This document shows positions 1-7,937 of a DNA stretch of 33,859 nucleotides, piece by piece (the first letter of the stretch is position 1; every line of letters starts with the position of its first letter). This DNA is from an uncultured Oscillibacter sp. (lineage in GTDB: Bacteria; Bacillota; Clostridia; Oscillospirales; Oscillospiraceae), in assembly GCA_910583695.1 (NCBI GenBank), contig CAJTZL010000029.1:1-33859 (forward strand), read 5' to 3'. The translations under genes were made by a program, and so were the position numbers. The notes beneath the pieces were generated by a model. The model did no database searches and was not told where the DNA came from. It worked only from the letters and a program-made list of their open reading frames with translations.

Positions 1-2
1 AC

Positions 3-713
3 GGCGGCTTCACCACCTTCATCGACATCCAGGGCGTGGAGGACTTCCACGGCGAAATGGACTTCAAGGTGGCGGGCACCAAGAAGGGCATCACGGCCAT
101 CCAGATGGACCTGAAAAACGACGGACTGACCATGGAGATCATCAAGAACGCCCTGGAGATCACCTACGACGGGCGGTGCCAGATCCTGGACCAGATCATG
201 CTTCCCGCCATTGCCGAGCCCCGCAAGGACGTGAGCCGGTACGCCCCCAAGATGCTGACCATGCACATCGACCCCTCCAAGATTCGGGAGGTCATCGGCT
301 CCGGCGGCAAGGTGATTCAGAAAATTGTGGCGGACACCGGGGCGAAAATCGACATCAACGACGACGGGTCCATCTTCATCGCGGGAGTGGACGCGGCCAG
401 CTGCGACGCGGCGAAAAAATGCATTGACGACATCGTTTTCGTGCCGGAGATCGGCGCGCTGTACTACGGCCGGGTGGTGCGCCTGATGACCTTCGGCGCC
501 TTCGTGGAGCTGGCCCCGGGCAAGGACGGGCTGGTGCACATCTCCAAGCTGGCGGAGCACCGGATTGAAAAGGTGGAGGACGCCTGCAAGATCGGGGACA
601 TGATGTGGGTGAAGGTGACGGACATCGACGAAAAGGGCCGGGTGAACCTCTCTCACAAGGACGCCGTCCGGGAGATCAAGGCCAAGGAGGCCGCGGGCGA
701 GCGGGTGAAATAA
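3..713 (+). CDS. pnp: Polyribonucleotide nucleotidyltransferase (PNPase), C-terminal part
   Basis: PNPase degrades RNA 3' to 5' by phosphorolysis as a cytoplasmic trimer. The window opens inside the gene, so only the last 236 residues of a protein usually near 700 are visible. The reading frame is open from base 3 and begins in the end of the second RNase PH core, with the conserved run VEDFHGEMDFKVAGT. A KH domain follows at about bases 260-450, with the GxxG loop as GSGG near base 300. An S1 RNA-binding domain lies at about 455-690 (GALYYGRVVRLMTFGAFVEL) and ends in NLSHKD. The protein ends soon after S1 with a short charged tail and TAA. A strong terminator follows at 730-759. Identification is very secure; the start lies outside the window. 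Confidence 0.97.
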   Translation, partial: GGFTTFIDIQGVEDFHGEMDFKVAGTKKGITAIQMDLKNDGLTMEIIKNALEITYDGRCQILDQIMLPAIAEPRKDVSRYAPKMLTMHIDPSKIREVIGSGGKVIQKIVADTGAKIDINDDGSIFIAGVDAASCDAAKKCIDDIVFVPEIGALYYGRVVRLMTFGAFVELAPGKDGLVHISKLAEHRIEKVEDACKIGDMMWVKVTDIDEKGRVNLSHKDAVREIKAKEAAGERVK

Positions 714-729
714 GGCGGAAGCTGTCTAT

Positions 730-759
730 GGGACGGGCCTCCCGGCCCGTCCCCTTTTT
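730..759 (+). terminator. Rho-independent terminator of pnp
   Basis: A perfect 10-bp GC stem (GGGACGGGCC at 730-739, GGCCCGTCCC at 744-753) has a TCCC loop and is followed by CTTTTT. It starts 17 bases after the pnp stop codon. Confidence 0.9.
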
Positions 760-946
760 GCGTATAGACGTGGAGACCCGATTCGGCGGGAAGGAAGGGT
801 GTGTGCGGGAAACCCAGGAGGGGTTTCCCGCACCATTTCAATCACAAGTTTTCAGAACTTCCGGGAAGTTCTGAAAACTTGCGCAGGCCGTTTTGAACAG
901 CCTGCGGCCCGTCCTCTTTTTTCCCGGGAATTTTTCGGGGGACCCA
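760..946. repeat. Non-coding spacer with three consecutive inverted repeats
   Basis: This is most of the 314-bp gap between pnp and the SLH protein gene. It holds three back-to-back hairpins. The first has 13-bp arms at 803-815 and 821-833 with loop AGGAG. The second has 16-bp perfect arms at 845-860 and 866-881 with loop CCGGG. The third has 7-bp arms at 882-888 and 900-906. None is followed by a proper T-run except the loosely placed TTTTTT at about 917-922. The gap shows no convincing gene. The hairpins may be a mobile intergenic repeat family or a second terminator array; this cannot be decided from one copy. Confidence 0.6.
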
Positions 947-975
947 TTGAAAGGGCGGGAGTTTTGTGCTATGCT
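947..975 (+). promoter_or_regulatory. Sigma-A-type promoter of the SLH/LRR protein gene
   Basis: TTGAAA (947-952) and TATGCT (970-975) are separated by 17 bp. They lie about 50 bp upstream of the start codon and downstream of the hairpin array. The match is by eye. Confidence 0.7.
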
Positions 976-1027
976 GTATCTGTGAAATTGGCGCGCGGAG
1001 CGCGTGCGGAATCAGGAGGAGCGGAAG

Positions 1028-3853
1028 ATGAGGCGTTTCGTTGGGAGAATATTTTTATTGATCGCCGTCATGGCGGCGCTGACCGTGGGGGCGTCGGCGG
1101 CGGAGGTGGTCCGGGACGGCATCCGGTATGACACCACCTCCGGGACCGTGCTGGGCCCCAGCAATCAGGCGAACATTACGTCCGCCAAAATTCTGTCCGA
1201 GGTCAACGGGCAGAAAATCACAAAAATTGCAGACGACGCTTTCAGCAAGTGTACCAGCCTGAAAACCGTGGAAATCGCCAGCGGCATTACAGACATTGGA
1301 GGCCATGCCTTTTCCGGCTGTTCCATTCTTGGAACCGTATACTTTCCCAAAACCGTCAAGAACATCGGGAGCTTTGCCTTTTCAGGATGCAAGCTGCTGA
1401 ACAGCGTCATCCTGCCCTCGGCTCTGACCACGATTGAGGAAGGTACGTTCAGCGGATGCGAAAAGCTGACTGCCCTTTATATTCCCCAGACCGTCACCAC
1501 GATTAAAGACGACGCCTTTACCCTGGCCCCCCCAACACTGATTCTCCATTGCGCTACAGAGACTGGTCCCGCCAACAACGCGGATGACCAGCGGCAAATC
1601 CACAAGGCCCTGCTGGACGAGCGGCCGGCCACACCCGCCGGATGCGTGACAGCGGGAGAGGAGCGGCTGGTGGTTTCCTGCGGCACCTGCAACCGCACCA
1701 TCATCGACCAGCCCCGGGTTATCCCGCCCAACGGCCACAATCCGGGGCCGGAGCAGCCCGAAGTCCCCGCCAACTGCGTGGCGGCCGGAACAAAGGCGGG
1801 AAGCTACTGCACCGTCTGCGGAAAGCCCGCCGTGGGCCTGGAGGTCCTTCCCATCGACCCGGATACGCACAAAACGCCCGAGGCCAACCATGTTGATCTC
1901 CCATCAACCCCGGCCACCTGCACAAAGCCCGGTTCCTCCGGCGGAAAACAATGCCCGGACTGCTTCGCGGTGACGACGAACCCTAGCGAAACCCCTGCAT
2001 CAGGACATAAATACGACGGCAAAAAACCGGCGGAAGCACCCCGGCCGGTTCAGGAGGCCACCTGTTCTCTGAAGGGGTACAAGGTCCTTGATTACGTCTG
2101 CGACGTTTGCGGAGAGGTCAAGGAGTGCAAAACATGCACGGATAACGAAGGCAAGGAAGTTACGGAGGCGTATGAGAACCACTTGAAGGACACCAATGAA
2201 CACGCCTCCCTGGAGGTTCTGGATACCATTGCCCACTCCTGGGGCGAAAAGGACTACGCCTATAAGGATGAAGCTGTGGATAAGCCCACATGCAGCAAAA
2301 CGGGCAAGCTGACCGCCGTGAAGGTCTGTACGGTCTGCGGCGAAAAAGAATGGGATGACAACGACACCAAGGAGGAAGAAAAGACGGACCACACGCCTCC
2401 GGCCGACTGGAAGGAAGAAATCCTGGTGCCGGGGGACTGCGAAACCCCCCAGAAAACGAAGTTCCCGGCCTACCAGTGCACGGTGTGTAAGGAAACCGTA
2501 CCCGAGAGAATTGAGGAGGGAACCGCCCCCGGCGAGCATACCTGGACGGAAGACAAGGACCGCCCGGAGAAGACCATCAAGGCCGCAACCTGTATAAGCG
2601 AGGGCGAAATGCTCACCAGCGGACAGATCTGTTCCATTTGCGGCAAGACGCTTCCCCAGGAGCGTAAGATCATTCCCAAGACCGCTCATAACTGGGGCGC
2701 TCCCGTCAAGGACCCCGACCCGGAAAAGGAGAACAAAGCGCCCACCTGCGGCGAGGACGGCGTGGAATACGTGATCGTCTCCTGCCAGAATACGGACATC
2801 GGCTGTAACGAAACGGAACACCGGTCCATCCCCATTCCCGCCACCGGCAAGCACGACTGGAGCGAGTGGGAGACGAAGGAGCCCACCCTCACCCAGCCCG
2901 GCGAGAAAAAGCGGGTCTGCAAGGTCTGCGAAAAAGTGGACACCATTGTTCTTCCTGCCACCGGCGATCCCGACGGCCCGGAAGACCCCGACGAACCCGA
3001 AAAGCCCAAGAGCTACCAGATCACCGTCGTCCAGGGGGCGGGAGGCACCGCCTCCGCCAGCCGGACCACCGCCCAGGCCGGGGACCGGGTGACGATCACC
3101 TTCTCCCCCAGCTCCGGCTATGAGCTGGACATGATCCGCATCATCACCGCCGATGGCAAGGTCCTTGAACCGGACAGCCAGAACCGCTTCACCATGCCCG
3201 CCGCCAGCGTGGAAATCCGCGTCACCTTCCAGCGGCAGAACACCGGCGCCGCCGCCGGAGCCACCGCCCCCGGCAGCGGCTCCAACAGCAACGCCCGGCG
3301 GACCACGGACGTCATGCCCTCCCAAAACGCCACCCTGGCCGCGCCCCAGACCGCCGCATCGGAACAGCGCTTCCGGGACATTCCCATGGGCCACTGGGCC
3401 GCGGGTGAAATCGAGTGGGCCAACCAGATGGGCTATATGAACGGCACGGGAGGCCTCTTCAACCCCAACTGGAACATCACCCACCAGCAGATGTGGATGA
3501 TTCTGGCCCGGCTCACCGGCTCCAACCCCGCCAGCATGGCGGAGGCCCGCCACTGGGCCGTTCAGGGGGGCTACGCCGACGGCTCCGCCCCCACCGCCCC
3601 CGTGAAGCGCCACCAGCTGGTGACGGCCCTGTACCGCTGTGCCCGCCTCTCCAACCGGCTGAACCAGAACACCACCAGCCTGGCGGGCTATAACGACAGC
3701 CGCACCGTGCCCGCCGTGGCCCGGGACGCCTTCTCCTGGGCCCTGGCCAACGGCATCGTCAGCGGCAGCGCCGACAAAAACCTGATGCCCAACGGGAACA
3801 TCACCCGGGCTCAGTTCGTGGTGATTCTCTATCGCTACAGCCAGAGAACCTGA
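1028..3853 (+). CDS. Secreted leucine-rich-repeat, Cys-repeat and SLH domain protein
   Basis: A 941-residue cell-surface protein. ATG 1028 is chosen over an upstream in-frame GTG (1004) because AGGAGGA sits at 1014-1020, 7 bases ahead, and the product then starts with a clean signal peptide (residues 1-25, ending ASAA). About residues 55-175 are BspA-like leucine-rich repeats with units such as FSGCSILGTVYFP. About residues 200-645 hold nine degenerate repeats, each built on C-x(9-15)-CxxC followed by a His or acidic stretch. About residues 660-735 resemble the divergent InlB B-repeat (QITVVQGAGGTASAS). The last 160 residues contain SLH repeats (FRDIPMGHWAAGEIEWA and following) that in this family hold proteins on the cell wall. 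Likely role: adhesion or surface display; the ligand is unknown. A terminator follows directly. Confidence 0.88.
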   Translation: MRRFVGRIFLLIAVMAALTVGASAAEVVRDGIRYDTTSGTVLGPSNQANITSAKILSEVNGQKITKIADDAFSKCTSLKTVEIASGITDIGGHAFSGCSILGTVYFPKTVKNIGSFAFSGCKLLNSVILPSALTTIEEGTFSGCEKLTALYIPQTVTTIKDDAFTLAPPTLILHCATETGPANNADDQRQIHKALLDERPATPAGCVTAGEERLVVSCGTCNRTIIDQPRVIPPNGHNPGPEQPEVPANCVAAGTKAGSYCTVCGKPAVGLEVLPIDPDTHKTPEANHVDLPSTPATCTKPGSSGGKQCPDCFAVTTNPSETPASGHKYDGKKPAEAPRPVQEATCSLKGYKVLDYVCDVCGEVKECKTCTDNEGKEVTEAYENHLKDTNEHASLEVLDTIAHSWGEKDYAYKDEAVDKPTCSKTGKLTAVKVCTVCGEKEWDDNDTKEEEKTDHTPPADWKEEILVPGDCETPQKTKFPAYQCTVCKETVPERIEEGTAPGEHTWTEDKDRPEKTIKAATCISEGEMLTSGQICSICGKTLPQERKIIPKTAHNWGAPVKDPDPEKENKAPTCGEDGVEYVIVSCQNTDIGCNETEHRSIPIPATGKHDWSEWETKEPTLTQPGEKKRVCKVCEKVDTIVLPATGDPDGPEDPDEPEKPKSYQITVVQGAGGTASASRTTAQAGDRVTITFSPSSGYELDMIRIITADGKVLEPDSQNRFTMPAASVEIRVTFQRQNTGAAAGATAPGSGSNSNARRTTDVMPSQNATLAAPQTAASEQRFRDIPMGHWAAGEIEWANQMGYMNGTGGLFNPNWNITHQQMWMILARLTGSNPASMAEARHWAVQGGYADGSAPTAPVKRHQLVTALYRCARLSNRLNQNTTSLAGYNDSRTVPAVARDAFSWALANGIVSGSADKNLMPNGNITRAQFVVILYRYSQRT

Positions 3854-3869
3854 CACAGCTTTCCAAACC

Positions 3870-3902
3870 GGGGCGGGCGCTGAGCCCGCCCCCTGCTTTT
3901 TT
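3870..3902 (+). terminator. Rho-independent terminator after the SLH/LRR gene
   Basis: A 9-bp stem (GGGGCGGGC 3870-3878, GCCCGCCCC 3884-3892) with loop GCTGA is followed by CTGCTTTTTT. The T-run ends only 14 bases before the mnmE start and abuts its ribosome-binding site, so mnmE expression may depend on read-through or on a promoter inside the preceding gene. Confidence 0.85.
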
Positions 3903-3916
3903 GAAAGGAGACGCCT

Positions 3917-5329
3917 ATGGATACCATTGCCGCCATCGCCGCCGGGGGAGGGGCCCCCTCCGCCATCGGGGTGATTCGGGTCTCCGGGCCGGACTGCTTC
4001 GCCGCGTGCGGCCGGGTCTTCCGGGCCGCACGGCCCTTTGAAGAGCTGGAACCCCGGCGGATGGTTTTGGGGGAGATGCTGGACGGAGAGGGGCGGGTCC
4101 TGGACCGGGGGCTGGCGGTGCGCTTCCCCGGGCCCCGCAGCTACACCGGGGAGGACTCCGCCGAGCTCCACTGCCACGGGTCCCCGGTGGTCCTTCGGGA
4201 GGTTCTGGCGGCCCTCCTGGCCGCCGGCGGGACCTCCGTGCGGCAGGCGGGACCGGGGGAGTTCACAAAGCGGGCCTTTTTGAACGGGCGGCTGGACCTG
4301 ACCCAGGCGGAGGCCGTCATTGACCTCATCGACGCGGAGACCGCCGCCGCCGCCCGGAACGCCGCCGCCCAGCTGGACGGAGGCCTCCGGCGGGCCCTGG
4401 AGCCCATTCAGGAGGCTCTGCTGGATGTCACCAGCCGGTTTTACGCCGTGGTGGACTACCCTGACGAGGACATCGAGGACGCAGGAGCGGAGGAAATTCA
4501 ACGGGCCATGATTTCGGCGGAGGACGGGCTGACCCGGCTTCTGGCCTCCTGCAAACGGGGGAAGGTGCTGAAAAAGGGGGTGCGGACCGCCATTGTGGGC
4601 CTGCCCAACGCGGGGAAGTCGTCGCTTTTGAACGCCCTGGCGGGCTATGACCGGGCCATCGTCACCGACGTGCCGGGCACCACCCGGGACACGGTGGAGG
4701 AATCCGTCCTCTGCGGCGGGGTGCTCCTGCGGCTCGTCGACACGGCGGGCCTCCGGGAGACGGAGGACCAGGTGGAGCGGCTGGGCGTGGAGCGCTCCCG
4801 CCGGGCCATGGAGGAGGCGGAGCTGATTTTGCTGGTGATGGACGGGACCGCGGAGGTGTGCCCGGAGAACCGGGCCTATCTGGAGGCGCAGGCCCTCCTT
4901 CTGAGCCAGGTGGCCCAGACCGGGAAGCCCTGGCTCTGCGTCGAGTCCAAGTGCGACCTCACGGGGCCCCACGCCTTTTCCCTGGGGCTTATCCAAAAGG
5001 ACGCCGACAACCCCGCCGCCTGTCTCTGCGTCTCCTCCGTCACGGGAGAGGGACTGGATAAGCTGGCGGAGGCCGTGGCGGCCCTCTTCCCCGCCGGGGA
5101 CCCGGGGGAGGCGGGGAGCCTCCTGACGGACCGGCGGCAGGAGGACGCCGCCCGCCGGGCGCGGGAGGCTCTCCGCCGGGGCCGCCGGGCCCTGGAAAAC
5201 GGCCTGACCCCCGACGCGGTGCTCACCGATGCGGAGGAGGCCCTGGACGCCGTGGGGGAGCTGACGGGCCGGACGGCCCGGGAGGAGATTGTGGAACGGA
5301 TCTTCTCCCGGTTCTGCGTGGGGAAGTAA
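3917..5329 (+). CDS. mnmE: tRNA modification GTPase MnmE (TrmE)
   Basis: With MnmG, MnmE installs the carboxymethylaminomethyl or aminomethyl group on U34 of certain tRNAs, using a folate one-carbon unit and K+-stimulated GTP hydrolysis. The 470-residue product has the family's usual length. The N-terminal folate-binding domain begins MDTIAAIAAGGG. The G domain shows G1 GLPNAGKSS (about residues 229-237), the G2 region GTTRDT and G3 DTAGLRE (about 274-280). The protein ends FCVGK, the family's C-terminal catalytic-Cys motif. AAAGGAG at 3904-3910 precedes ATG 3917. Many Firmicutes keep mnmE beside rnpA/yidC/jag and mnmG; here it stands apart from all of them. Confidence 0.97.
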   Translation: MDTIAAIAAGGGAPSAIGVIRVSGPDCFAACGRVFRAARPFEELEPRRMVLGEMLDGEGRVLDRGLAVRFPGPRSYTGEDSAELHCHGSPVVLREVLAALLAAGGTSVRQAGPGEFTKRAFLNGRLDLTQAEAVIDLIDAETAAAARNAAAQLDGGLRRALEPIQEALLDVTSRFYAVVDYPDEDIEDAGAEEIQRAMISAEDGLTRLLASCKRGKVLKKGVRTAIVGLPNAGKSSLLNALAGYDRAIVTDVPGTTRDTVEESVLCGGVLLRLVDTAGLRETEDQVERLGVERSRRAMEEAELILLVMDGTAEVCPENRAYLEAQALLLSQVAQTGKPWLCVESKCDLTGPHAFSLGLIQKDADNPAACLCVSSVTGEGLDKLAEAVAALFPAGDPGEAGSLLTDRRQEDAARRAREALRRGRRALENGLTPDAVLTDAEEALDAVGELTGRTAREEIVERIFSRFCVGK

Positions 5330-5378
5330 GGGCGGCCCTGCAAAGCAAAAATATGTTTTTCAATCCTCCAAAATATGG

Positions 5379-5407
5379 TTTACAAAACCGCGTCCCGGTG
5401 TTACAAT
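5379..5407 (+). promoter_or_regulatory. Promoter of the DUF1836 gene
   Basis: TTTACA (5379-5384) and TACAAT (5402-5407) with a 17-bp spacer lie in a locally AT-rich stretch. The transcript should begin near 5413-5415, a few bases before the hairpin at 5420-5442. Confidence 0.75.
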
Positions 5408-5419
5408 AACCATTGCCGA

Positions 5420-5452
5420 GCCGTCCGGCCCTGCCGGACGGCCGCCTTTTGG
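5420..5452 (+). promoter_or_regulatory. Leader hairpin, terminator-like, 5' of the DUF1836 gene
   Basis: Perfect 10-bp arms (GCCGTCCGGC 5420-5429, GCCGGACGGC 5433-5442) with a CCT loop are followed by CGCCTTTT. It lies after mnmE but downstream of the 5379-5407 promoter, so it would be at the extreme 5' end of the DUF1836 mRNA. It could end mnmE transcripts, attenuate the next gene or protect its mRNA. Confidence 0.6.
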
Positions 5453-5485
5453 AAAAAACCAAACTTGTGGAAGAAAGGACAACCC

Positions 5486-6043
5486 ATGAACGATCTGACC
5501 GACCTTCAAGCCCGCCTCCGGGACCAGCGTCCCGTGGACTGGGACCAGCTGCCGGACTTCTCCTTGTACATGGACCAGGTCCTCTCCTACATGGACCGGC
5601 AGGTTATCCGCTTTAATGGGGACGACGGCCTCACCGCCGCCATGGTGAACAACTACACGAAAAGCGGGCTGGCTCCCCGGGCCGAGGGGAAGAAATACGG
5701 CCGGGAGCATCTGGCCTATTTCACCGCCATCTGCGTGCTCAAGCGGGTCATGTCCACCCGGGACATGGACCTGCTCATCCGGGAGGAGCTCCAGGACCGG
5801 CCGGTACAGGACGGCTACGCCGCCTTCCGCCAGAGCCTGGACAAGGCCCTGAACATCACTGCCGACGAGCTGGCCGCCCGGACGGGGGGACAGGAGCTGG
5901 ACGACGCCGCCCTGGCGGACGCCGCCATTCACTTCGCCCTTTTGAGCTACGCCGCCGGCGTGGCGGGAAGCCGCTGCGTGGCCCTCCTCCGGGAGCGGAA
6001 GGAGCCGGTTTCCAAGGGCAAAAAAGAAAAGGAGCGTGACTGA
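5486..6043 (+). CDS. DUF1836 domain protein
   Basis: A 185-residue cytoplasmic protein. ATG 5486 is preceded by GAAAGGA; the frame is open upstream, but that part overlaps the promoter. The diagnostic DUF1836 block is MVNNYTKSGLAPRAEGKKYG followed by REHLAYFTAICVLKRVMST at about residues 53-92. The region between residues 20 and 95 looks like a helical, possibly winged-helix fold as in MerR-like proteins, but the family has no established function. The C-terminus is Lys/Glu-rich. It is the first gene of a plus-strand run with the DegV gene (start 3 bases after this stop) and prmA. Domain assignment is fairly secure; any regulatory role is inference. Confidence 0.8.
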   Translation: MNDLTDLQARLRDQRPVDWDQLPDFSLYMDQVLSYMDRQVIRFNGDDGLTAAMVNNYTKSGLAPRAEGKKYGREHLAYFTAICVLKRVMSTRDMDLLIREELQDRPVQDGYAAFRQSLDKALNITADELAARTGGQELDDAALADAAIHFALLSYAAGVAGSRCVALLRERKEPVSKGKKEKERD

Positions 6044-6045
6044 CC

Positions 6046-6918
6046 GTGGCCGACTTTGTGATCATGACCGACAGCTGCTGCGACCTCTCCGCGGAGATGG
6101 CGGAGGAGCTGGAGCTGGAGGTTCTGCCCCTGCGGCTGGAGCTGGAGGGTAAAAGCTACCGGAATCTGCTGGACGGCAGTGAAATCGCCTTCCAGGAATT
6201 TTACAGCCGGGTCCGGGCCGGGGCCATGCCCGTCACCTCCGCCGTCAACGTGGGGGAGTTTGACGCTGCCATGCGGCCCATCCTGGAGGCGGGAAAGGAC
6301 ATTTTGTGCCTTTGCTTCTCCTCCGCCCTCTCCACCACCTACCAGTCCGCCGTCATCGCCGCCGGGGAGCTGGAGGAGTCCTTCCCGGAGCGGAAGGTCC
6401 GGGTGGTGGACAGTCTCTGCGCCTCCATGGGCCAGGGCCTTTTCGCCTGGCTCTGCGCCCGGGAGAAGCGGAAGGGGAAGACCCTGGAGGAGCTCCTGGA
6501 CTTCGCCGAGGGGGCCAAGACCAACATCTGCCACTGGTTCACCGTGGACGATTTGAACCACCTGAAGCGGGGCGGCCGGGTCAGCGCCGCGGCCGCCCTC
6601 TTCGGGACCATGCTCTCCGTGAAGCCCGTCCTCCACGTGGACGAGCAGGGGCGGCTCATCCCCATGGAGAAATGCCGGGGGCGGAAGGCCTCCCTCCTGG
6701 CCCTGGTGGACCACATGGAGAAGACCGCCGTGGACCCGGAGCGCTATCCGGCCTTCATCAGCCACGGGGACTGCCGGAAGGAGGCGGAGTTTTTGGCGGA
6801 GGAGGTCCGCCGCCGCCTGGGCGTGAAGGAGATCTATATCAACTACGTGGGCCCCGTCATCGGCAGTCACACCGGCGCGGGGGTCGTGACGCTGTTCTTT
6901 GTGGGCAGGGAGCGGTGA
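6046..6918 (+). CDS. DegV family fatty-acid-binding protein
   Basis: A 290-residue member of the DegV family. In Gram-positives these proteins bind a long-chain fatty acid, and FakB paralogues present it to the kinase FakA for phosphorylation. Family signs are the N-terminal FVIMTDSCCDLS, the block AMPVTSAVNVGEF (usually PxTSqps), SSALSTTYQSA, VVDSLCASMGQG, LKRGGRVS and the C-terminal GPVIGSHTGAG containing the conserved His near the lipid head group. The start is GTG 6046, with AAGGAG 11 bases upstream and the stop of the DUF1836 gene 2 bases before it, so the two are probably translationally coupled. No fakA is visible here, so whether this copy feeds a FakA kinase is unknown. Confidence 0.92.
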   Translation: MADFVIMTDSCCDLSAEMAEELELEVLPLRLELEGKSYRNLLDGSEIAFQEFYSRVRAGAMPVTSAVNVGEFDAAMRPILEAGKDILCLCFSSALSTTYQSAVIAAGELEESFPERKVRVVDSLCASMGQGLFAWLCAREKRKGKTLEELLDFAEGAKTNICHWFTVDDLNHLKRGGRVSAAAALFGTMLSVKPVLHVDEQGRLIPMEKCRGRKASLLALVDHMEKTAVDPERYPAFISHGDCRKEAEFLAEEVRRRLGVKEIYINYVGPVIGSHTGAGVVTLFFVGRER

Positions 6919-6943
6919 GGACACGCGGAAAGGCGGTTTTGAA

Positions 6944-7897
6944 ATGCGCTGGCTGGAGATACACATTGACACGAACCACGCCGGGCTGGAGACGGTCCAG
7001 GCCCTTTTGTCCGGGCTGGACGTGGACGGCGTGATGATTGAGGACGAGGAGGAGTTCCAGGACTTCCTGGAAAACAACCACGACTACTGGGACTACGTGG
7101 ACGAGGACCTGGAGCGCCGCATGGCGGGCCGGTCCCGGATCACCTTTTACCTGGAGGCCCGGGAGGCAGGCTTTGCCAAGCTGGGGGAGGTCCGCACCGC
7201 CCTGGAGGTGCTGAAGCAGGAGCGCCGGGACCTGGGGACCCTGCTGATGACCCTGGAGGACGTGGAGGACGCGGACTGGGAGAACAACTGGAAGCAGTAC
7301 TACAAGCCCATGGAGATCGGGGCGCGGCTGCTGGTCATCCCCCAGTGGGAGGAGGCGGACCCCGGAGACCGGGTGCCCCTCTATCTGGACCCGGGGCTGA
7401 CCTTCGGCACCGGGTCCCACGCCACCACCCGGCTGTGCCTGACGGCTCTGGAAGCCCTGGTCCGGGGCGGGGAGCGGGTGCTGGACCTGGGCTGCGGCAG
7501 CGGCATCTTGTCCGTGGCCGCCCTGCGGCTGGGGGCCGGGTCCGCCCTGGCAGTGGACATCGACGACAAATGCCGGGACGCGGCGGAGGAGAACGCCGGA
7601 CTGAACGGCATCGGGCCGGAGCAGCTGTCCGTCCTGGTGGGAAACCTCCTGACGGACGAGACCGTGGCGGAGAAGATCGGCGGGGGCTACGATCTGGTGC
7701 TGGCCAACATCGTGGCGGACGTGATCATCGCCCTGGCCCCCCGGGTCCGGGGACTGCTGAACCCCGGCGGGACCTTCCTCTGCTCCGGCGTCATTGAAGG
7801 CCGGGCGGAGGAGGTGGAGGCCGCGCTGAAGGCCGCCGGCCTGGAAATCCGGGAGCGGCGGGAGGACAACGGCTGGCACGCCATCACCTGTCAATAA
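6944..7897 (+). CDS. prmA: Ribosomal protein L11 methyltransferase
   Basis: PrmA trimethylates ribosomal protein L11 using S-adenosylmethionine. The product is 317 residues, the normal length. ATG 6944 begins MRWLEIHIDTNHAG, matching the family's start; an upstream in-frame GTG would add 15 residues inside the degV end. The N-terminal L11-recognition domain includes the conserved DWENNWKQYYKP. The catalytic Rossmann domain has FGTGSHATTRLCL and the SAM-binding motif DLGCGSGILSVAA (about residues 181-193), then ANIVADVI (the NPPY-like position of this family). It lies 25 bases after the degV stop and is probably cotranscribed. A convergent terminator follows. Confidence 0.96.
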   Translation: MRWLEIHIDTNHAGLETVQALLSGLDVDGVMIEDEEEFQDFLENNHDYWDYVDEDLERRMAGRSRITFYLEAREAGFAKLGEVRTALEVLKQERRDLGTLLMTLEDVEDADWENNWKQYYKPMEIGARLLVIPQWEEADPGDRVPLYLDPGLTFGTGSHATTRLCLTALEALVRGGERVLDLGCGSGILSVAALRLGAGSALAVDIDDKCRDAAEENAGLNGIGPEQLSVLVGNLLTDETVAEKIGGGYDLVLANIVADVIIALAPRVRGLLNPGGTFLCSGVIEGRAEEVEAALKAAGLEIRERREDNGWHAITCQ

Positions 7898-7898
7898 A

Positions 7899-7935
7899 AC
7901 AGCGGGCGGACAACCAATGGCTGTCCGCCCGCTGT
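7899..7935. terminator. Bidirectional terminator between convergent prmA and J-protein genes
   Basis: Perfect 14-bp arms (ACAGCGGGCGGACA 7899-7912, TGTCCGCCCGCTGT 7922-7935) have a 9-base loop. The minus-strand side is followed by a TTTATT run; the plus-strand side has only a weak T-run. Confidence 0.8.
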
Positions 7936-7937
7936 GT

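Noticed and set aside
1004..1027. GTG start at 1004 for the SLH/LRR protein
   Set aside because: It would place the AGGAGGA site inside the coding region and put eight charged residues ahead of the signal peptide. ATG 1028 fits both.
2000..4996. 998-codon open frame on the minus strand
   Set aside because: It is antisense to the SLH/LRR gene and mnmE, with no family motif and no start site.
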